A DNA stretch of 64,000 nt from Aeromonas dhakensis (GTDB lineage: Bacteria; Pseudomonadota; Gammaproteobacteria; Enterobacterales; Aeromonadaceae), in assembly GCF_000820305.1 (NCBI RefSeq), contig NZ_CDBH01000022.1:1-64000 (forward strand), in the 5' to 3' direction. This document shows, piece by piece, positions 27,612 to 37,317 of the stretch. The translations under genes and the position numbers were made by a program. A model generated the notes under the pieces. That model made no database searches. It was not told the origin of the DNA and saw only the letters and a list, made by a program, of their open reading frames with translations. How positions within the stretch are numbered: position 1 is the stretch's first letter; the number at the start of each line of letters is the position of its first letter.

Positions 27612-28946
27612 ATGGCAAGAAAGTATTTTGGCACCGACGGTGTACGCGGCAAGGTGGGTGAATACCCGATCACTCCCGATTTCGTAATGAAACTGGGCTG
27701 GGCCGCGGGCAAGGTGCTCTCCAAGAAGGGTACCCGCAAGGTGCTGATCGGCAAGGATACCCGCATCTCCGGCTACATGCTGGAGTCGGCGCTGGAAGCG
27801 GGTCTTTCTGCCGCCGGTCTCAAGGCCATCCTGATGGGCCCCATGCCCACCCCGGCGGTTGCCTACCTGACCCGCACCTTCCGTGCCGAGGCAGGCATCG
27901 TCATCAGTGCTTCCCATAACCCCTATTACGACAACGGCATCAAGTTTTTCTCCGCCGATGGCACCAAGCTGCCTGACGAGGTCGAGCTGGCCATCGAAGC
28001 CGAGCTGGATCACGAGCTGAAGTGCGTGGAGTCCGCCGAGCTTGGCAAGGCGCTGCGTATCGACGATGCCGCCGGTCGTTACATCGAATTCTGCAAGAGC
28101 ACCTTCCCCTCCAATCTGAGTCTGGAAGGGCTGAAAATGGTGGTGGATTGCGGCCATGGTGCCACCTATCACATCGCGCCTTCCGTTTTCCGCGAGCTGG
28201 GGGCCGAGGTGATCGCCATCGGCTGCAGCCCGGATGGTCTCAACATCAATGACGGCGTCGGCTCAACCGCCCCGGAGGCACTGGCCGCCAAGGTACTGGA
28301 GTGCAAGGCTGATCTCGGCGTTGCCTTCGACGGCGATGGCGATCGCCTGGTGATGGTGGATCACACCGGCTACATCATCGACGGTGACGAGATCCTCTAC
28401 ATCATCGCCCGCGATGCTCTGCGTAACGGCCGCCTCAAGGGTGGTGTTGTCGGCACCCTGATGGCCAACATGGGGCTGGAGCTGGCGTTACAGACCCTGG
28501 GCATTCCGTTCGCCCGCGCCAAGGTGGGTGACCGCTATGTGCTGGAGATGATGAACGAGAAGGGCTGGCGCATCGGTGGCGAGAACTCCGGTCACATCAT
28601 CTGCCTGGATCAGACCACCACCGGGGATGGCATCGTCGCCGCCCTGCAGGTGCTGACCGCCATCTGTACCGCGGAGATGCCGCTGGCCAAGCTGCGCTCC
28701 GGCATGAACAAGTTCCCGCAGGTGCTGGTCAACGTGCGCTTTGCCGAAGGCAAGGACCCGCTGGCGGCTGACGCCGTACAGCAGGAAGTGGCCAGGGTGG
28801 AACAGGAGCTGGCCGGTCGTGGCCGTGTGCTGCTGCGCAAGTCCGGCACTGAACCCCTGATCCGCGTCATGGTGGAGGGGGAGCACGAGCAACAGGTGCG
28901 CGATATGGCACAACGCATTGCACAACAGGTTGAATCGGCGTTTTAA
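27612..28946 (+). CDS. glmM: Phosphoglucosamine mutase
   Basis: 444 residues. Interconverts glucosamine 6- and 1-phosphate for UDP-GlcNAc. N-terminal [13 protein letters not shown], phosphoserine loop [12 protein letters not shown], metal motif DGDGDR, sugar-binding GGENSGH, and C-terminal [12 protein letters not shown]. Standard folP-glmM pair. Confidence 0.98.
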   Translation: MARKYFGTDGVRGKVGEYPITPDFVMKLGWAAGKVLSKKGTRKVLIGKDTRISGYMLESALEAGLSAAGLKAILMGPMPTPAVAYLTRTFRAEAGIVISASHNPYYDNGIKFFSADGTKLPDEVELAIEAELDHELKCVESAELGKALRIDDAAGRYIEFCKSTFPSNLSLEGLKMVVDCGHGATYHIAPSVFRELGAEVIAIGCSPDGLNINDGVGSTAPEALAAKVLECKADLGVAFDGDGDRLVMVDHTGYIIDGDEILYIIARDALRNGRLKGGVVGTLMANMGLELALQTLGIPFARAKVGDRYVLEMMNEKGWRIGGENSGHIICLDQTTTGDGIVAALQVLTAICTAEMPLAKLRSGMNKFPQVLVNVRFAEGKDPLAADAVQQEVARVEQELAGRGRVLLRKSGTEPLIRVMVEGEHEQQVRDMAQRIAQQVESAF

Positions 28947-28956
28947 TGAACAAATG

Positions 28957-28976
28957 GGGCGGCTTTTTAGCCGCCC
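28957..28976 (+). other. Hairpin after glmM
   Basis: Perfect 8-bp stem GGGCGGCT/AGCCGCCC with a TTTT loop, but only a mixed T-rich tail, so termination is probably partial. It separates glmM from tpiA. Confidence 0.5.
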
Positions 28977-29077
28977 TGGTTGTATCTTGTTCAAACGATT
29001 CAAAAATTTAAAAATAGCGCTTGTCAGCTGACAATCCTCTGGATATTATCAGCCCCGCTTTCGCAAGGGAGTTGCCG

Positions 29078-29842
29078 ATGGGACATCGCAAGCCGTTTGT
29101 AGCAGCCAACTGGAAGTTACACGGTAGTAGGTCGCAGTTAGAGCAGTTTGCCGGCCAATGCCTGAAAGGTATTGGTGAGCAGGTAGACGTGGTCTTGTGT
29201 CCATCCCATGTGCATCTCGACTTAACGGCCGCTCTGCTCGGTGAGCAGAGGGTGATGAAGTTGGGGGCTCAGAATGTGAGCCAGCACAGACATGGCGCTT
29301 ACACGGGTGAAATCTCGTGTCAGATGCTGGTCGAGGCAGGGTGTCGATACGTGTTGGTAGGGCACTCCGAGCGCAGGCGTCTCTTTGGTGAGACCAGTTT
29401 TATCGTTGCAGAGAAGTTTGCGGCGGCCAGGTCGGCAGGGCTTGTTCCAATCCTCTGTTTGGGCGAGTCGGGTGCGGCAAGGCAGGCGAGAAGAACCTTC
29501 GAGGTGATTGCCGAAGAGCTGGATATCGTCATAGAGAAAAATGGCGCGATGGCTTTCGATAATGCTATCATCGCCTACGAGCCGATTTGGGCTGTAGGTA
29601 CAGGTAAATGCGCCACACCCGAGCAGGCACAAGAGGTTCATTCCTTTATACGTGGTCGCTTGGCGGAGGATACTCCGGTCATAGGTGAGAAAGTCAGAAT
29701 CATCTATGGTGGGAGCGTGACACCGGCCAATGCGAGAGAGTTGTTTACCCAGCCCGACGTTGACGGCGGCCTGATTGGTGGAGCAAGTCTCGATGACCAG
29801 ACGTTTTTGGGAATTGTTGAAGCGGCAAAGGGTGCAAGTTAA
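29078..29842 (+). CDS. tpiA: Triosephosphate isomerase (atypical codon use)
   Basis: 254 residues. Glycolytic interconversion of dihydroxyacetone phosphate and glyceraldehyde 3-phosphate. Catalytic elements are intact: NWKLHG (lysine), VGHSERR (histidine), AYEPIWAVGTG (glutamate and loop 6), IYGGSV. Start has AGGGAG upstream. Ten of the sixteen arginine codons are AGA/AGG, and many TTG and GTT codons occur, quite unlike glmM and secG. The glmM-tpiA-secG order is seen in pseudomonads and Shewanella. Either this copy is horizontally replaced or it is poorly expressed; a second tpiA elsewhere is possible. Confidence 0.95.
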   Translation: MGHRKPFVAANWKLHGSRSQLEQFAGQCLKGIGEQVDVVLCPSHVHLDLTAALLGEQRVMKLGAQNVSQHRHGAYTGEISCQMLVEAGCRYVLVGHSERRRLFGETSFIVAEKFAAARSAGLVPILCLGESGAARQARRTFEVIAEELDIVIEKNGAMAFDNAIIAYEPIWAVGTGKCATPEQAQEVHSFIRGRLAEDTPVIGEKVRIIYGGSVTPANARELFTQPDVDGGLIGGASLDDQTFLGIVEAAKGAS

Positions 29843-30169
29843 ATGTACGAGATTCTTTTGGTCGTTTATCTGCTGGTATCACTGGCTCTGATTGGTCTGG
29901 TGATGATTCAGCAAGGTAAAGGGGCTGACATGGGCGCCTCCTTCGGCGCAGGGGCATCGAATACCGTATTCGGCTCCGGTGGTTCAGGCAGTTTCCTGAC
30001 CCGCACAACAGCGATTTTGGCTACTCTGTTCTTCTTGATTAGCTTGGTGCTTGGCTCTATGTCCAGCAACAAGGTCAAACAGGGTAGTGAATGGGAAAAT
30101 CTGCAACAGACCCAACAGGTTGAGCAGAGCAAAGCGCCAGTAAAGAAAGACACTGACGTTCCCGAGTAA
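29843..30169 (+). CDS. secG: Preprotein translocase subunit SecG
   Basis: 108 residues with two membrane helices (about 3-21 and 53-73), joined by the conserved GKGADMGASFGAG loop. Auxiliary subunit of the SecYEG channel. The ATG follows the tpiA stop directly. The C-terminal tail is hydrophilic and variable, as usual. tRNA-Leu starts eight bases downstream. Confidence 0.96.
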   Translation: MYEILLVVYLLVSLALIGLVMIQQGKGADMGASFGAGASNTVFGSGGSGSFLTRTTAILATLFFLISLVLGSMSSNKVKQGSEWENLQQTQQVEQSKAPVKKDTDVPE

Positions 30170-30176
30170 GAGTTTT

Positions 30177-30261
30177 GCCGTGGTGGTGGAATTGGTAGAC
30201 ACGCTATCTTGAGGGGGTAGTGCTCTAGGGTGTGCGGGTTCGAGTCCCGCCCACGGCACCA
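30177..30261 (+). tRNA. leuU: tRNA-Leu (anticodon GAG)
   Basis: 85 nt with acceptor stem GCCGTGG/CCACGGC, encoded CCA, D-loop GGTAGAC, long variable arm typical of type II tRNA, and T-arm GGTTCGAGTCC. The anticodon loop CTTGAGG places GAG at 30211-30213. Same secG-leuU position as in E. coli. Confidence 0.96.
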
Positions 30262-30308
30262 ATTAAGCAGTAAGCCTGGGTGACCAGGTGTGTTATAGCC
30301 AGTCAGTC

Positions 30309-30337
30309 TTGTGTGACGAGAGTGAAGTGGCTATAAT
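30309..30337 (+). promoter_or_regulatory. Promoter of metY-rimP-nusA operon
   Basis: TTGTGT and a perfect TATAAT separated by 17 bp, ending 16 bp before the tRNA-fMet. Confidence 0.75.
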
Positions 30338-30353
30338 CTCGCACGATTTCGGA

Positions 30354-30430
<77 letters not shown>

Positions 30431-30495
30431 AATTTCACGCATTTCCTACGCTCAGGAAGGCGGTCGCTGCGAGGCGACAATCAGGGTAAAGCGCC

Positions 30496-30526
30496 AAGCC
30501 CCGATTTGACATCGGGGCTTTTTGTT
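30496..30526 (+). terminator. Intrinsic terminator between metY and rimP
   Basis: Perfect 10-bp AAGCCCCGAT/ATCGGGGCTT stem, 5-nt loop, then TTTGTT. In E. coli the same place holds terminators through which nusA expression is feedback regulated. Confidence 0.85.
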
Positions 30527-30596
30527 ATGTGCAATTTACTCTGAATCTATTTCTATCTGGGCTTTATGCCCTTTTTTTGTTTTTCGGAGGGTGACT

Positions 30597-31055
30597 TTGG
30601 CTACGTTGGAACAACGTTTGACCGATCTGCTCGAGGCTCCTGTCGTTGCCTTGGGTTTTGAACTGTGGGGTATCGAGTTTATCCGTGCGGGTAAACACTC
30701 CACCTTGCGCGTCTACATCGACGGCGAGCATGGCGTGAGCGTCGAGAACTGTGCAGAAGTCAGCCATCAGGTTGGCGCCATCATGGATGTCGAGGATCCC
30801 ATCACCGAGGAGTATTACCTCGAGGTGTCCTCCCCGGGTCTGGATCGTCCCCTGTTCAAGGTTGCCCAGTTCGAAAAATACGTTGGCCAAGAGGCGGCGG
30901 TTTCGCTTCGGATGGCAACAAACAACCGCCGCAAGTTCAAAGGCGTAATCAAAGCCGTGCAGGGCGACATGATCACTCTGACGGTAGATGGTAAGGACGA
31001 AGTGTTGGCTTTCACCAATATCCAAAAAGCGAACATAGTGCCGAACTTTGGTTAA
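30597..31055 (+). CDS. rimP: Ribosome maturation factor RimP (TTG start)
   Basis: 152 residues (E. coli 150). Needed for 30S assembly. The start is a TTG ([16 protein letters not shown]), six bases after a perfect GGAGG; the GTG six bases earlier directly abuts that GGAGG and so cannot be served by it. Conserved TLRVYID, VEDPI and [10 protein letters not shown] motifs. nusA begins 14 bp downstream. Confidence 0.95.
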   Translation: MATLEQRLTDLLEAPVVALGFELWGIEFIRAGKHSTLRVYIDGEHGVSVENCAEVSHQVGAIMDVEDPITEEYYLEVSSPGLDRPLFKVAQFEKYVGQEAAVSLRMATNNRRKFKGVIKAVQGDMITLTVDGKDEVLAFTNIQKANIVPNFG

Positions 31056-31069
31056 CGAGGCTATCGGAT

Positions 31070-32572
31070 ATGAATAAAGAGATTTTGCTGGTCGTTGACG
31101 CTGTGTCCAACGAGAAGGCGGTTCCCCGCGAGAAGATTTTCCAGGCTCTGGAAACCGCACTGGCGACGGCGACCAAGAAAAAATATGAAGGCGAGATCGA
31201 AGTTCGGGTAGAGATCGATCGCAAGACCGGCGACTACGACACCTATCGCCGCTGGGTCGTCATCGCGGATCAGGCCGCCATGGAGAACCCCTACGCCGAG
31301 ATCACCCTGGAAGCGGCACAGATCGAGCAGCCGGATATCCAGATCGGTGAATATGTTGAAGATCAGATCGACTCCGTCACCTTCGACCGCATCACCACCC
31401 AGACTGCCAAGCAGGTCATCGTGCAGAAAGTGCGCGAAGCCGAGCGTTCACAAGTCGTTGACCAGTTCAAGGACAAAGAAGGCACCATCATCAGTGGCGT
31501 GGTCAAGAAGAGCAACCGCGACAACGTGATCCTGGATCTGGGCAGCAACGCCGAGGCCGTGATCTTCCGCGACGACATGCTGCCGCGCGAGACCTTCCGC
31601 CCGGGCGACCGCATCCGTGGTCTGCTCTACGCTGTGCGTCCGGAAGCCCGTGGTTCCCAGCTGTTCGTCAGCCGCTCCAGCCCGGACTTCCTCAAAGAGC
31701 TGTTCCGCATCGAAGTGCCGGAAATCGGCGAAGAGATGATCGAAATCATGGGCGCCGCCCGTGATCCGGGTTCCCGTGCCAAGATCGCGGTCAAGACCAA
31801 CGATCGCCGCATCGACCCGATCGGTGCCTGTATCGGCATGCGCGGTGCCCGCGTTCAGGCGGTCTCCGCCGAGCTGAGCGGCGAGCGCGCCGACATCGTA
31901 CTGTACGATGACAACCCGGCCCAGTACGTGATCAACGCCATGGCGCCGGCTGATGTGGCCTCCATCATCGTCGATGAAGACAACCACACCATGGACATCG
32001 CCGTGGAAGCCGCCAACCTGGCTCAGGCCATCGGCCGCAACGGTCAGAACGTGCGTCTGGCCTCCCAGCTGACCGGTTGGGAACTGAACGTGATGACCGT
32101 CGAGGACATGCGTGCCAAGCACCAGGCCGAAAACGACCGCATCATGAACCTGTTCACCAGCACCCTCGACATCGATGACGATTTCGCCGGCCTGCTGATG
32201 GAAGAGGGCTTCTCCACCCTGGAAGAGATCGCCTTCGTACCGGTCAACGAGCTGCTGGCCATCGACGGTCTGGATGAAGACATGGTCGAAGAGCTGCGCA
32301 AGCGTGCCAAAGACGCCCTGACCACCAAGGCGCTGGCCAAAGAAGAATCCTTTGAAGGTGTTGAACCTTCCGAAGAACTGCTCAATCTGAACGGCCTCGG
32401 TCGTGAAATGGCGTACGCCCTGGCCGCTCGCGGCATCGGTACCCTGGAAGATTTGGCAGAGCAAGGCATCGATGACCTTGCTGATATCGAAGGGCTGACC
32501 GCCGAGAAGGCCGGTGAGCTGATTATGGCTGCTCGCAATATCTGTTGGTTCGGAGAAGAGCAGTCTAGTTAA
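31070..32572 (+). CDS. nusA: Transcription termination/antitermination factor NusA
   Basis: 500 residues. N-terminal polymerase-binding domain (1-125), S1 domain (about 137-200), two KH domains (202-345, with [14 protein letters not shown] and [12 protein letters not shown]), and two C-terminal acidic repeats as in enterobacterial NusA ([12 protein letters not shown] and [15 protein letters not shown]). Controls pausing, termination and rRNA antitermination, and in this operon probably its own readthrough. Confidence 0.98.
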   Translation: MNKEILLVVDAVSNEKAVPREKIFQALETALATATKKKYEGEIEVRVEIDRKTGDYDTYRRWVVIADQAAMENPYAEITLEAAQIEQPDIQIGEYVEDQIDSVTFDRITTQTAKQVIVQKVREAERSQVVDQFKDKEGTIISGVVKKSNRDNVILDLGSNAEAVIFRDDMLPRETFRPGDRIRGLLYAVRPEARGSQLFVSRSSPDFLKELFRIEVPEIGEEMIEIMGAARDPGSRAKIAVKTNDRRIDPIGACIGMRGARVQAVSAELSGERADIVLYDDNPAQYVINAMAPADVASIIVDEDNHTMDIAVEAANLAQAIGRNGQNVRLASQLTGWELNVMTVEDMRAKHQAENDRIMNLFTSTLDIDDDFAGLLMEEGFSTLEEIAFVPVNELLAIDGLDEDMVEELRKRAKDALTTKALAKEESFEGVEPSEELLNLNGLGREMAYALAARGIGTLEDLAEQGIDDLADIEGLTAEKAGELIMAARNICWFGEEQSS

Positions 32573-32592
32573 GATCAAACGGAGGAAAATGA

Positions 32593-35295
32593 ATGGCAGA
32601 AGTATCAGTCAAACAACTTGCCACTGACATCGACACACCGGTTGATCGTCTTCTCCAGCAGTTTGTCGATGCCGGTATCAGCAAGAGCAAGGCCGACGAC
32701 ATGGTCAGCGAGTCTGAGAAACAGACTCTGCTGACTCACCTGAAGAAACAGCATGGAGGTGACGAGGTCGCCGCACCTGCCCGCATGACCTTGCAACGCA
32801 AGACCAAGAGCACCATCAGTGTTCAGGGGACTGGCGGCAAGAACAAGGAAGTGCAGGTAGAAGTGCGCAAGTCTCGCACCTATGTAAGACGCTCGGCGCT
32901 GGAAGATGAACAGCGTCAGGCGGAAGCCGAGGAAAAAGCGCGTTTGGAAGCAGAAGAAAAAGCTCGTCGCGAAGCCGAAGAGAAGGCTCGTCTCGATGCT
33001 GAAGAGAAGGCTCGCCGTGAGGCTGAGCAGGCTCGTCGTGAAGCTGAGGAAAAGGCGCGGATCGAGGCACAACAAAAGGCTCGACAGGCTCAACAGCCCG
33101 CCAAAGCAGCCAGTAGCACAGCTCAGCAAGAGGCAGAAAAGATGGCCAAGCGCGAAGCAGAAGAACTGAAGCGCCAACAGGAACAAACAGCTTTGCAAAA
33201 GGCTGAAGAACTCGCCGCCAAGAAAGCCGAAGAGGCTCGTGTCATGGCGGAACAGAACGCAGCCCGCTGGGCTGAAGAAGAAGCCGCTCGCGCCAAAGAG
33301 AGCAGCGATTACCATGTGACCACCTCCAAGCACGCCCAGGCTGCTGAAGACGAGCTGGATCGCAAGGAAGAGACCAGCCGCCGCACCGCTGCAGCTGCCA
33401 AGGGGCCGAAGAAGGCCGGTCGCCGCGACGACGATCGCAACGACCGCAACTCCCGTGACCCGCGCGCCCGTAAAGGCAAGCGTGGCAAGGTGGCTACCCC
33501 GAACGCCATGAAGCACGGCTTCAACAAGCCGGCTGCCGCAGTCAACCGTGACGTCATCATCGGCGAGACCATCACAGTGGCAGAGCTCGCCAACAAGATG
33601 GCCGTCAAGGGTGTTGAAGTCATCAAGGTGATGATGAAGATGGGTGCCATGGCCACCATCAACCAGGTGATCGACCAGGAGACCGCTCAGCTGGTCGCCG
33701 AGGAGATGGGTCACAAGGTGGTGCTGCGTCGTGAGAACGAGCTGGAAGAGGCGGTGCTGTCCGATCGTGACGAAACCTCCGAAGCCAAGCCGCGCGCGCC
33801 GGTCGTAACCATCATGGGTCACGTTGACCACGGCAAGACCTCGCTGCTGGACTACATCCGTAAAGCCAAGGTGGCTGCCGGTGAAGCCGGTGGTATTACC
33901 CAGCACATCGGTGCGTACCACGTACAGACCGACAGCGGCATGATCACCTTCCTGGATACCCCGGGTCACGCGGCGTTTACCTCCATGCGTGCTCGTGGTG
34001 CCAAGGCAACCGACATCGTGGTGCTGGTCGTTGCAGCAGACGACGGCGTAATGCCGCAGACCATCGAAGCCATCCAGCACGCCAAGGCTGCCGGTGTACC
34101 GCTGGTTGTTGCGGTCAACAAGATCGACAAGCCGGAAGCGGATCCGGATCGCGTCAAGACCGAGCTGGCCCGCTACAACGTCATGTCCGAAGACTGGGGT
34201 GGTGACTGCCAGTTCGTGCACGTCTCCGCCAAGTCTGGCGAAGGCATCGACGACCTGCTGGAAGCCATTCTGATTCAGGCTGAAGTCCTGGAGCTGAAAG
34301 CCGTGGTTGACGGCATGGCCAACGGCGTCGTGATCGAGTCCTTCCTCGACAAGGGCCGTGGTCCGGTTGCCACCGTGCTGGTACAGGAAGGCACCCTGCG
34401 TCAGGGCGACATCGTACTGTGCGGTCTCGAATACGGCCGTGTGCGCGCCATGCGTGATGAGCTGGGTCGCGAGATCAAGGAAGCGGGTCCGTCCCTGCCG
34501 GTGGAAATCCTCGGCCTGTCCGGCGTTCCCTCTGCCGGTGACGAAGCCACAGTTGTGCGTGACGAGAAGAAGGCCCGTGAAGTGGCGCTCTATCGTCAGG
34601 GCAAGTTCCGCGAAGTCAAGCTGGCTCGCCAGCAGAAGGCCAAGCTGGAGAACATGTTCGCCAACATGACCGAAGGCGAAGTGTCCGAAGTGAACGTGGT
34701 GATCAAGGCCGACGTACAGGGTTCCGTGGAAGCGATCTGCGATGCGCTGGTCAAGCTCTCCACCGACGAAGTGAAGGTGAAGATCGTCGGTTCTGGCGTG
34801 GGTGGTATCACCGAGACCGACGCCACTCTGGCGGCCGCGTCCAGTGCCATCCTGGTGGGCTTCAACGTCCGTGCCGATGCTTCTGCTCGCAAGGTCATCG
34901 ATGCCGAGAGCCTGGATCTGCGTTACTACTCCGTCATCTATGACCTGATCGACGAAGTGAAGCAGGCCATGAGCGGCATGCTGGCCCCCGAGTACCGTCA
35001 GGAAATCATCGGTCTGGCCGAAGTGCGCAGCGTCTTCAAGTCACCGAAGTTCGGCGCCGTTGCCGGCTGTATGGTTACCGAAGGTGTGGTCAAGCGTTCC
35101 AACCGCATTCGCGTTCTGCGCGACAACGTGGTTATCTATGAAGGCGAGCTGGAATCCCTGCGTCGCTTCAAGGATGACGTCAACGAAGTCAAGAACGGCT
35201 ACGAGTGTGGTATCGCGGTCAAGAACTACAACGATGTACGCGAAGGCGACCAGATCGAAGTTTACGAGACCGTTGAAATCCAACGGACTCTGTAA
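32593..35295 (+). CDS. infB: Translation initiation factor IF-2
   Basis: 900 residues. Delivers initiator tRNA to the 30S subunit. N-terminal domain (1-50), a long charged linker (about 105-300) rich in repeated [12 protein letters not shown] units, then the G domain with [13 protein letters not shown] and NKID, and the C1/C2 domains ending [13 protein letters not shown]. Start with GGAGG upstream. The linker repeats are low-complexity coiled coil, common in gammaproteobacterial IF-2. Confidence 0.98.
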   Translation: MAEVSVKQLATDIDTPVDRLLQQFVDAGISKSKADDMVSESEKQTLLTHLKKQHGGDEVAAPARMTLQRKTKSTISVQGTGGKNKEVQVEVRKSRTYVRRSALEDEQRQAEAEEKARLEAEEKARREAEEKARLDAEEKARREAEQARREAEEKARIEAQQKARQAQQPAKAASSTAQQEAEKMAKREAEELKRQQEQTALQKAEELAAKKAEEARVMAEQNAARWAEEEAARAKESSDYHVTTSKHAQAAEDELDRKEETSRRTAAAAKGPKKAGRRDDDRNDRNSRDPRARKGKRGKVATPNAMKHGFNKPAAAVNRDVIIGETITVAELANKMAVKGVEVIKVMMKMGAMATINQVIDQETAQLVAEEMGHKVVLRRENELEEAVLSDRDETSEAKPRAPVVTIMGHVDHGKTSLLDYIRKAKVAAGEAGGITQHIGAYHVQTDSGMITFLDTPGHAAFTSMRARGAKATDIVVLVVAADDGVMPQTIEAIQHAKAAGVPLVVAVNKIDKPEADPDRVKTELARYNVMSEDWGGDCQFVHVSAKSGEGIDDLLEAILIQAEVLELKAVVDGMANGVVIESFLDKGRGPVATVLVQEGTLRQGDIVLCGLEYGRVRAMRDELGREIKEAGPSLPVEILGLSGVPSAGDEATVVRDEKKAREVALYRQGKFREVKLARQQKAKLENMFANMTEGEVSEVNVVIKADVQGSVEAICDALVKLSTDEVKVKIVGSGVGGITETDATLAAASSAILVGFNVRADASARKVIDAESLDLRYYSVIYDLIDEVKQAMSGMLAPEYRQEIIGLAEVRSVFKSPKFGAVAGCMVTEGVVKRSNRIRVLRDNVVIYEGELESLRRFKDDVNEVKNGYECGIAVKNYNDVREGDQIEVYETVEIQRTL

Positions 35296-35315
35296 GCCAA
35301 GAGTCAGATTAAATA

Positions 35316-35336
35316 GGGGGCCGCGGCCCCCTTTTA
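35316..35336 (+). terminator. Weak terminator-like hairpin between infB and rbfA
   Basis: GGGGG/CCCCC stem around CCGCGG followed by TTTT; probably attenuates rather than stops, as rbfA is normally cotranscribed. Confidence 0.5.
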
Positions 35337-35350
35337 TCGCAGGATAGAAT

Positions 35351-35785
35351 ATGGCCAGAGAATTTAGCCGGACCCGTCGGGTCGGACAGCAGATCCAGCG
35401 CGAAATCGCGCTCATTCTGCAGCGCGAGGTAAAAGACCCGCGCATCGGCATGGTGACCGTTTCCGATGTGGAAGTGTCCCGTGACCTCAATTACGCCAAG
35501 GTGTATGTCACCTTCTTGCAGCTGGAAAATGATGCCGAGCGCATCAAGGAAGGGCTCAAGGCGCTGACCGAAGCCGCCGGCTACATCCGCAGCCTGCTGG
35601 GCAGCGCCATGCGCCTGCGCGTGGTGCCCGAGTTGCGCTTCTTCTATGATCAGACCCTGGTTGAGGGGATGCGCCTCTCCAACCTGGTGACCAACACCAT
35701 CCGCGAAGACAAGCGTCGCATGGCCGAATCCGGTCGTGAAGAAGACGAAGCCGCACCGGATGACACTACTGAGGATAAAGCCTGA
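35351..35785 (+). CDS. rbfA: 30S ribosome-binding factor RbfA
   Basis: 144 residues, KH-fold protein that assists 16S rRNA 5' end maturation. Conserved [24 protein letters not shown] and the [14 protein letters not shown] segment; acidic C-terminal tail. truB begins one base after its stop. Confidence 0.97.
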   Translation: MAREFSRTRRVGQQIQREIALILQREVKDPRIGMVTVSDVEVSRDLNYAKVYVTFLQLENDAERIKEGLKALTEAAGYIRSLLGSAMRLRVVPELRFFYDQTLVEGMRLSNLVTNTIREDKRRMAESGREEDEAAPDDTTEDKA

Positions 35786-35786
35786 G

Positions 35787-36737
35787 ATGTCTCGTAGACG
35801 TCGTTTCAAGGGCCGTGACGTACACGGTATCCTGCTGCTGGACAAGCCGACCGGCCTGACCTCCAACGATGTGTTGCAGAAGGTCAAACGGATTTACAAC
35901 GCCGCCAAGGCCGGTCACACCGGTGCCCTGGATCCGCTGGCAACCGGCATGCTGCCGATCTGCCTCGGCGAGGCCACCAAGTTCTCCCAGTATCTGCTGG
36001 AGGCGGACAAGCGCTATGAGGTGACCGCCAAGCTGGGCGAGCGCACCAACACCAGCGACTCCGATGGCGAGGTGGTCTCCACCCGTCCGGTGAACGTGGC
36101 CGTGGGTACCCTGATCGAGGCGCTGGACCAGTTCCGCGGCCCCATCATGCAGGTGCCGTCCATGTATTCGGCCCTCAAGCACAACGGCCGTCCGCTCTAC
36201 GAATATGCCCGTGAAGGCATCGAGATCGAGCGTGAAGCCCGTCCTATCACCGTCTTCGAGCTCAAACTGCTGAGCTTTGAAGGGGATGAGGTGCGACTTG
36301 AGGTGCACTGCAGCAAGGGTACCTACATCCGCTCCCTGGTGGACGATCTGGGGGAAGTGCTGGGTTGTGGCGCCCACGTCACCCAGCTGCGTCGCACCCA
36401 GGTGGCCAGCTACCCCTATGAGCGGATGCTGACCCTGGAGCAGCTCGAGTGCATCTTCGAGCAGGCCAAGGCCGAGAGCATTCCGCCGCGCGAGCAGCTG
36501 GATCCCCTGCTGCTGCCGATGGATACCGCGGTGGCCTCCCTGCCCGAGGTGAACATGCTGGCTGCCGTGGCCGCCTATGTGAACCAGGGCCAGGCCGTGC
36601 AGGTGGCAGGCAGCCCGCAGAGCGGCCAGGTCCGCATGACGGTCGGCCCGGAGCGCGAATTCATCGGGGTTGGCGAGATCGACGACGAGGGACGCGTGGC
36701 GCCCAAGCGTCTGGTGCGCTACCACGACGAGGAGTGA
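35787..36737 (+). CDS. truB: tRNA pseudouridine-55 synthase
   Basis: 316 residues. Makes pseudouridine 55 in the T-loop of tRNAs. Catalytic aspartate in [15 protein letters not shown], the KPTGLTSND motif, and [16 protein letters not shown]-terminal PUA-like domain. The ATG at 35787 is used; an overlapping longer frame would start inside rbfA. Confidence 0.97.
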   Translation: MSRRRRFKGRDVHGILLLDKPTGLTSNDVLQKVKRIYNAAKAGHTGALDPLATGMLPICLGEATKFSQYLLEADKRYEVTAKLGERTNTSDSDGEVVSTRPVNVAVGTLIEALDQFRGPIMQVPSMYSALKHNGRPLYEYAREGIEIEREARPITVFELKLLSFEGDEVRLEVHCSKGTYIRSLVDDLGEVLGCGAHVTQLRRTQVASYPYERMLTLEQLECIFEQAKAESIPPREQLDPLLLPMDTAVASLPEVNMLAAVAAYVNQGQAVQVAGSPQSGQVRMTVGPEREFIGVGEIDDEGRVAPKRLVRYHDEE

Positions 36738-36782
36738 TCCTCAGGCGGTATCAGGTTGCTTGCCCGTTGCGCGTCTTTATCG

Positions 36783-36811
36783 TTGCGAAAAGGGGCGGGG
36801 ACGATTATGAT
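36783..36811 (+). promoter_or_regulatory. Promoter of rpsO
   Basis: TTGCGA and TATGAT with exact 17-bp spacing, 70 bp upstream of rpsO. Confidence 0.7.
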
Positions 36812-36880
36812 ACCGCCCTCATTTCACGGCTGAATTAGAGATTGGCTGTGAACCTTTAAACACTCTACTGGAGTATTACC

Positions 36881-37150
36881 ATGTCTCTAAATGCTGAGAT
36901 CAAAGCTCAAATCGTTGCTGACAACGCTCGTTGCGCCAACGACACTGGCTCCCCCGAAGTGCAAGTTGCCCTGCTGACTGCCCAGATCAACCATCTGCAA
37001 GGTCACTTCAAGGAGCACTCCAAGGATCACCACGGTCGTCGCGGTCTGCTGCGCATGGTTTCCCAGCGTCGTAAGCTGCTGGACTACCTGAAGCGTAAAG
37101 ACGTTCAGCGTTACGCTGCTCTGATCGCCAAGCTGGGTCTGCGTCGTTAA
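36881..37150 (+). CDS. rpsO: 30S ribosomal protein S15
   Basis: 89 residues, standard length. Binds the central domain of 16S rRNA early in assembly. Motifs [21 protein letters not shown] region and [27 protein letters not shown] Shine-Dalgarno. S15 represses its own translation in E. coli through a pseudoknot in the leader; I did not verify one here. Confidence 0.98.
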   Translation: MSLNAEIKAQIVADNARCANDTGSPEVQVALLTAQINHLQGHFKEHSKDHHGRRGLLRMVSQRRKLLDYLKRKDVQRYAALIAKLGLRR

Positions 37151-37170
37151 TCGACCATCAGATTTCGCGA

Positions 37171-37201
37171 AAAAGGGGAACCTCCGGGTTCCCCTTTTTT
37201 A
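37171..37201 (+). terminator. Terminator between rpsO and pnp
   Basis: AAAAGGGGAACC/GGTTCCCCTTTT stem with a 4-nt loop, followed by further T residues. Confidence 0.9.
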
Positions 37202-37245
37202 TTGCGTGTCAGGCTGTTGCCGCCCTCACAGAATTTGTGTCACTG

Positions 37246-37274
37246 CTTACCTTTTGCATCGAATCAAGTATACT
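37246..37274 (+). promoter_or_regulatory. Candidate pnp promoter
   Basis: CTTACC and TATACT with 17-bp spacing, 43 bp before the pnp start. It lies after the rpsO terminator, giving pnp its own transcript. Confidence 0.55.
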
Positions 37275-37317
37275 TGCACGCGAATTTAAAGCGCCAAATT
37301 GTAAAAAGGAAATTCAC

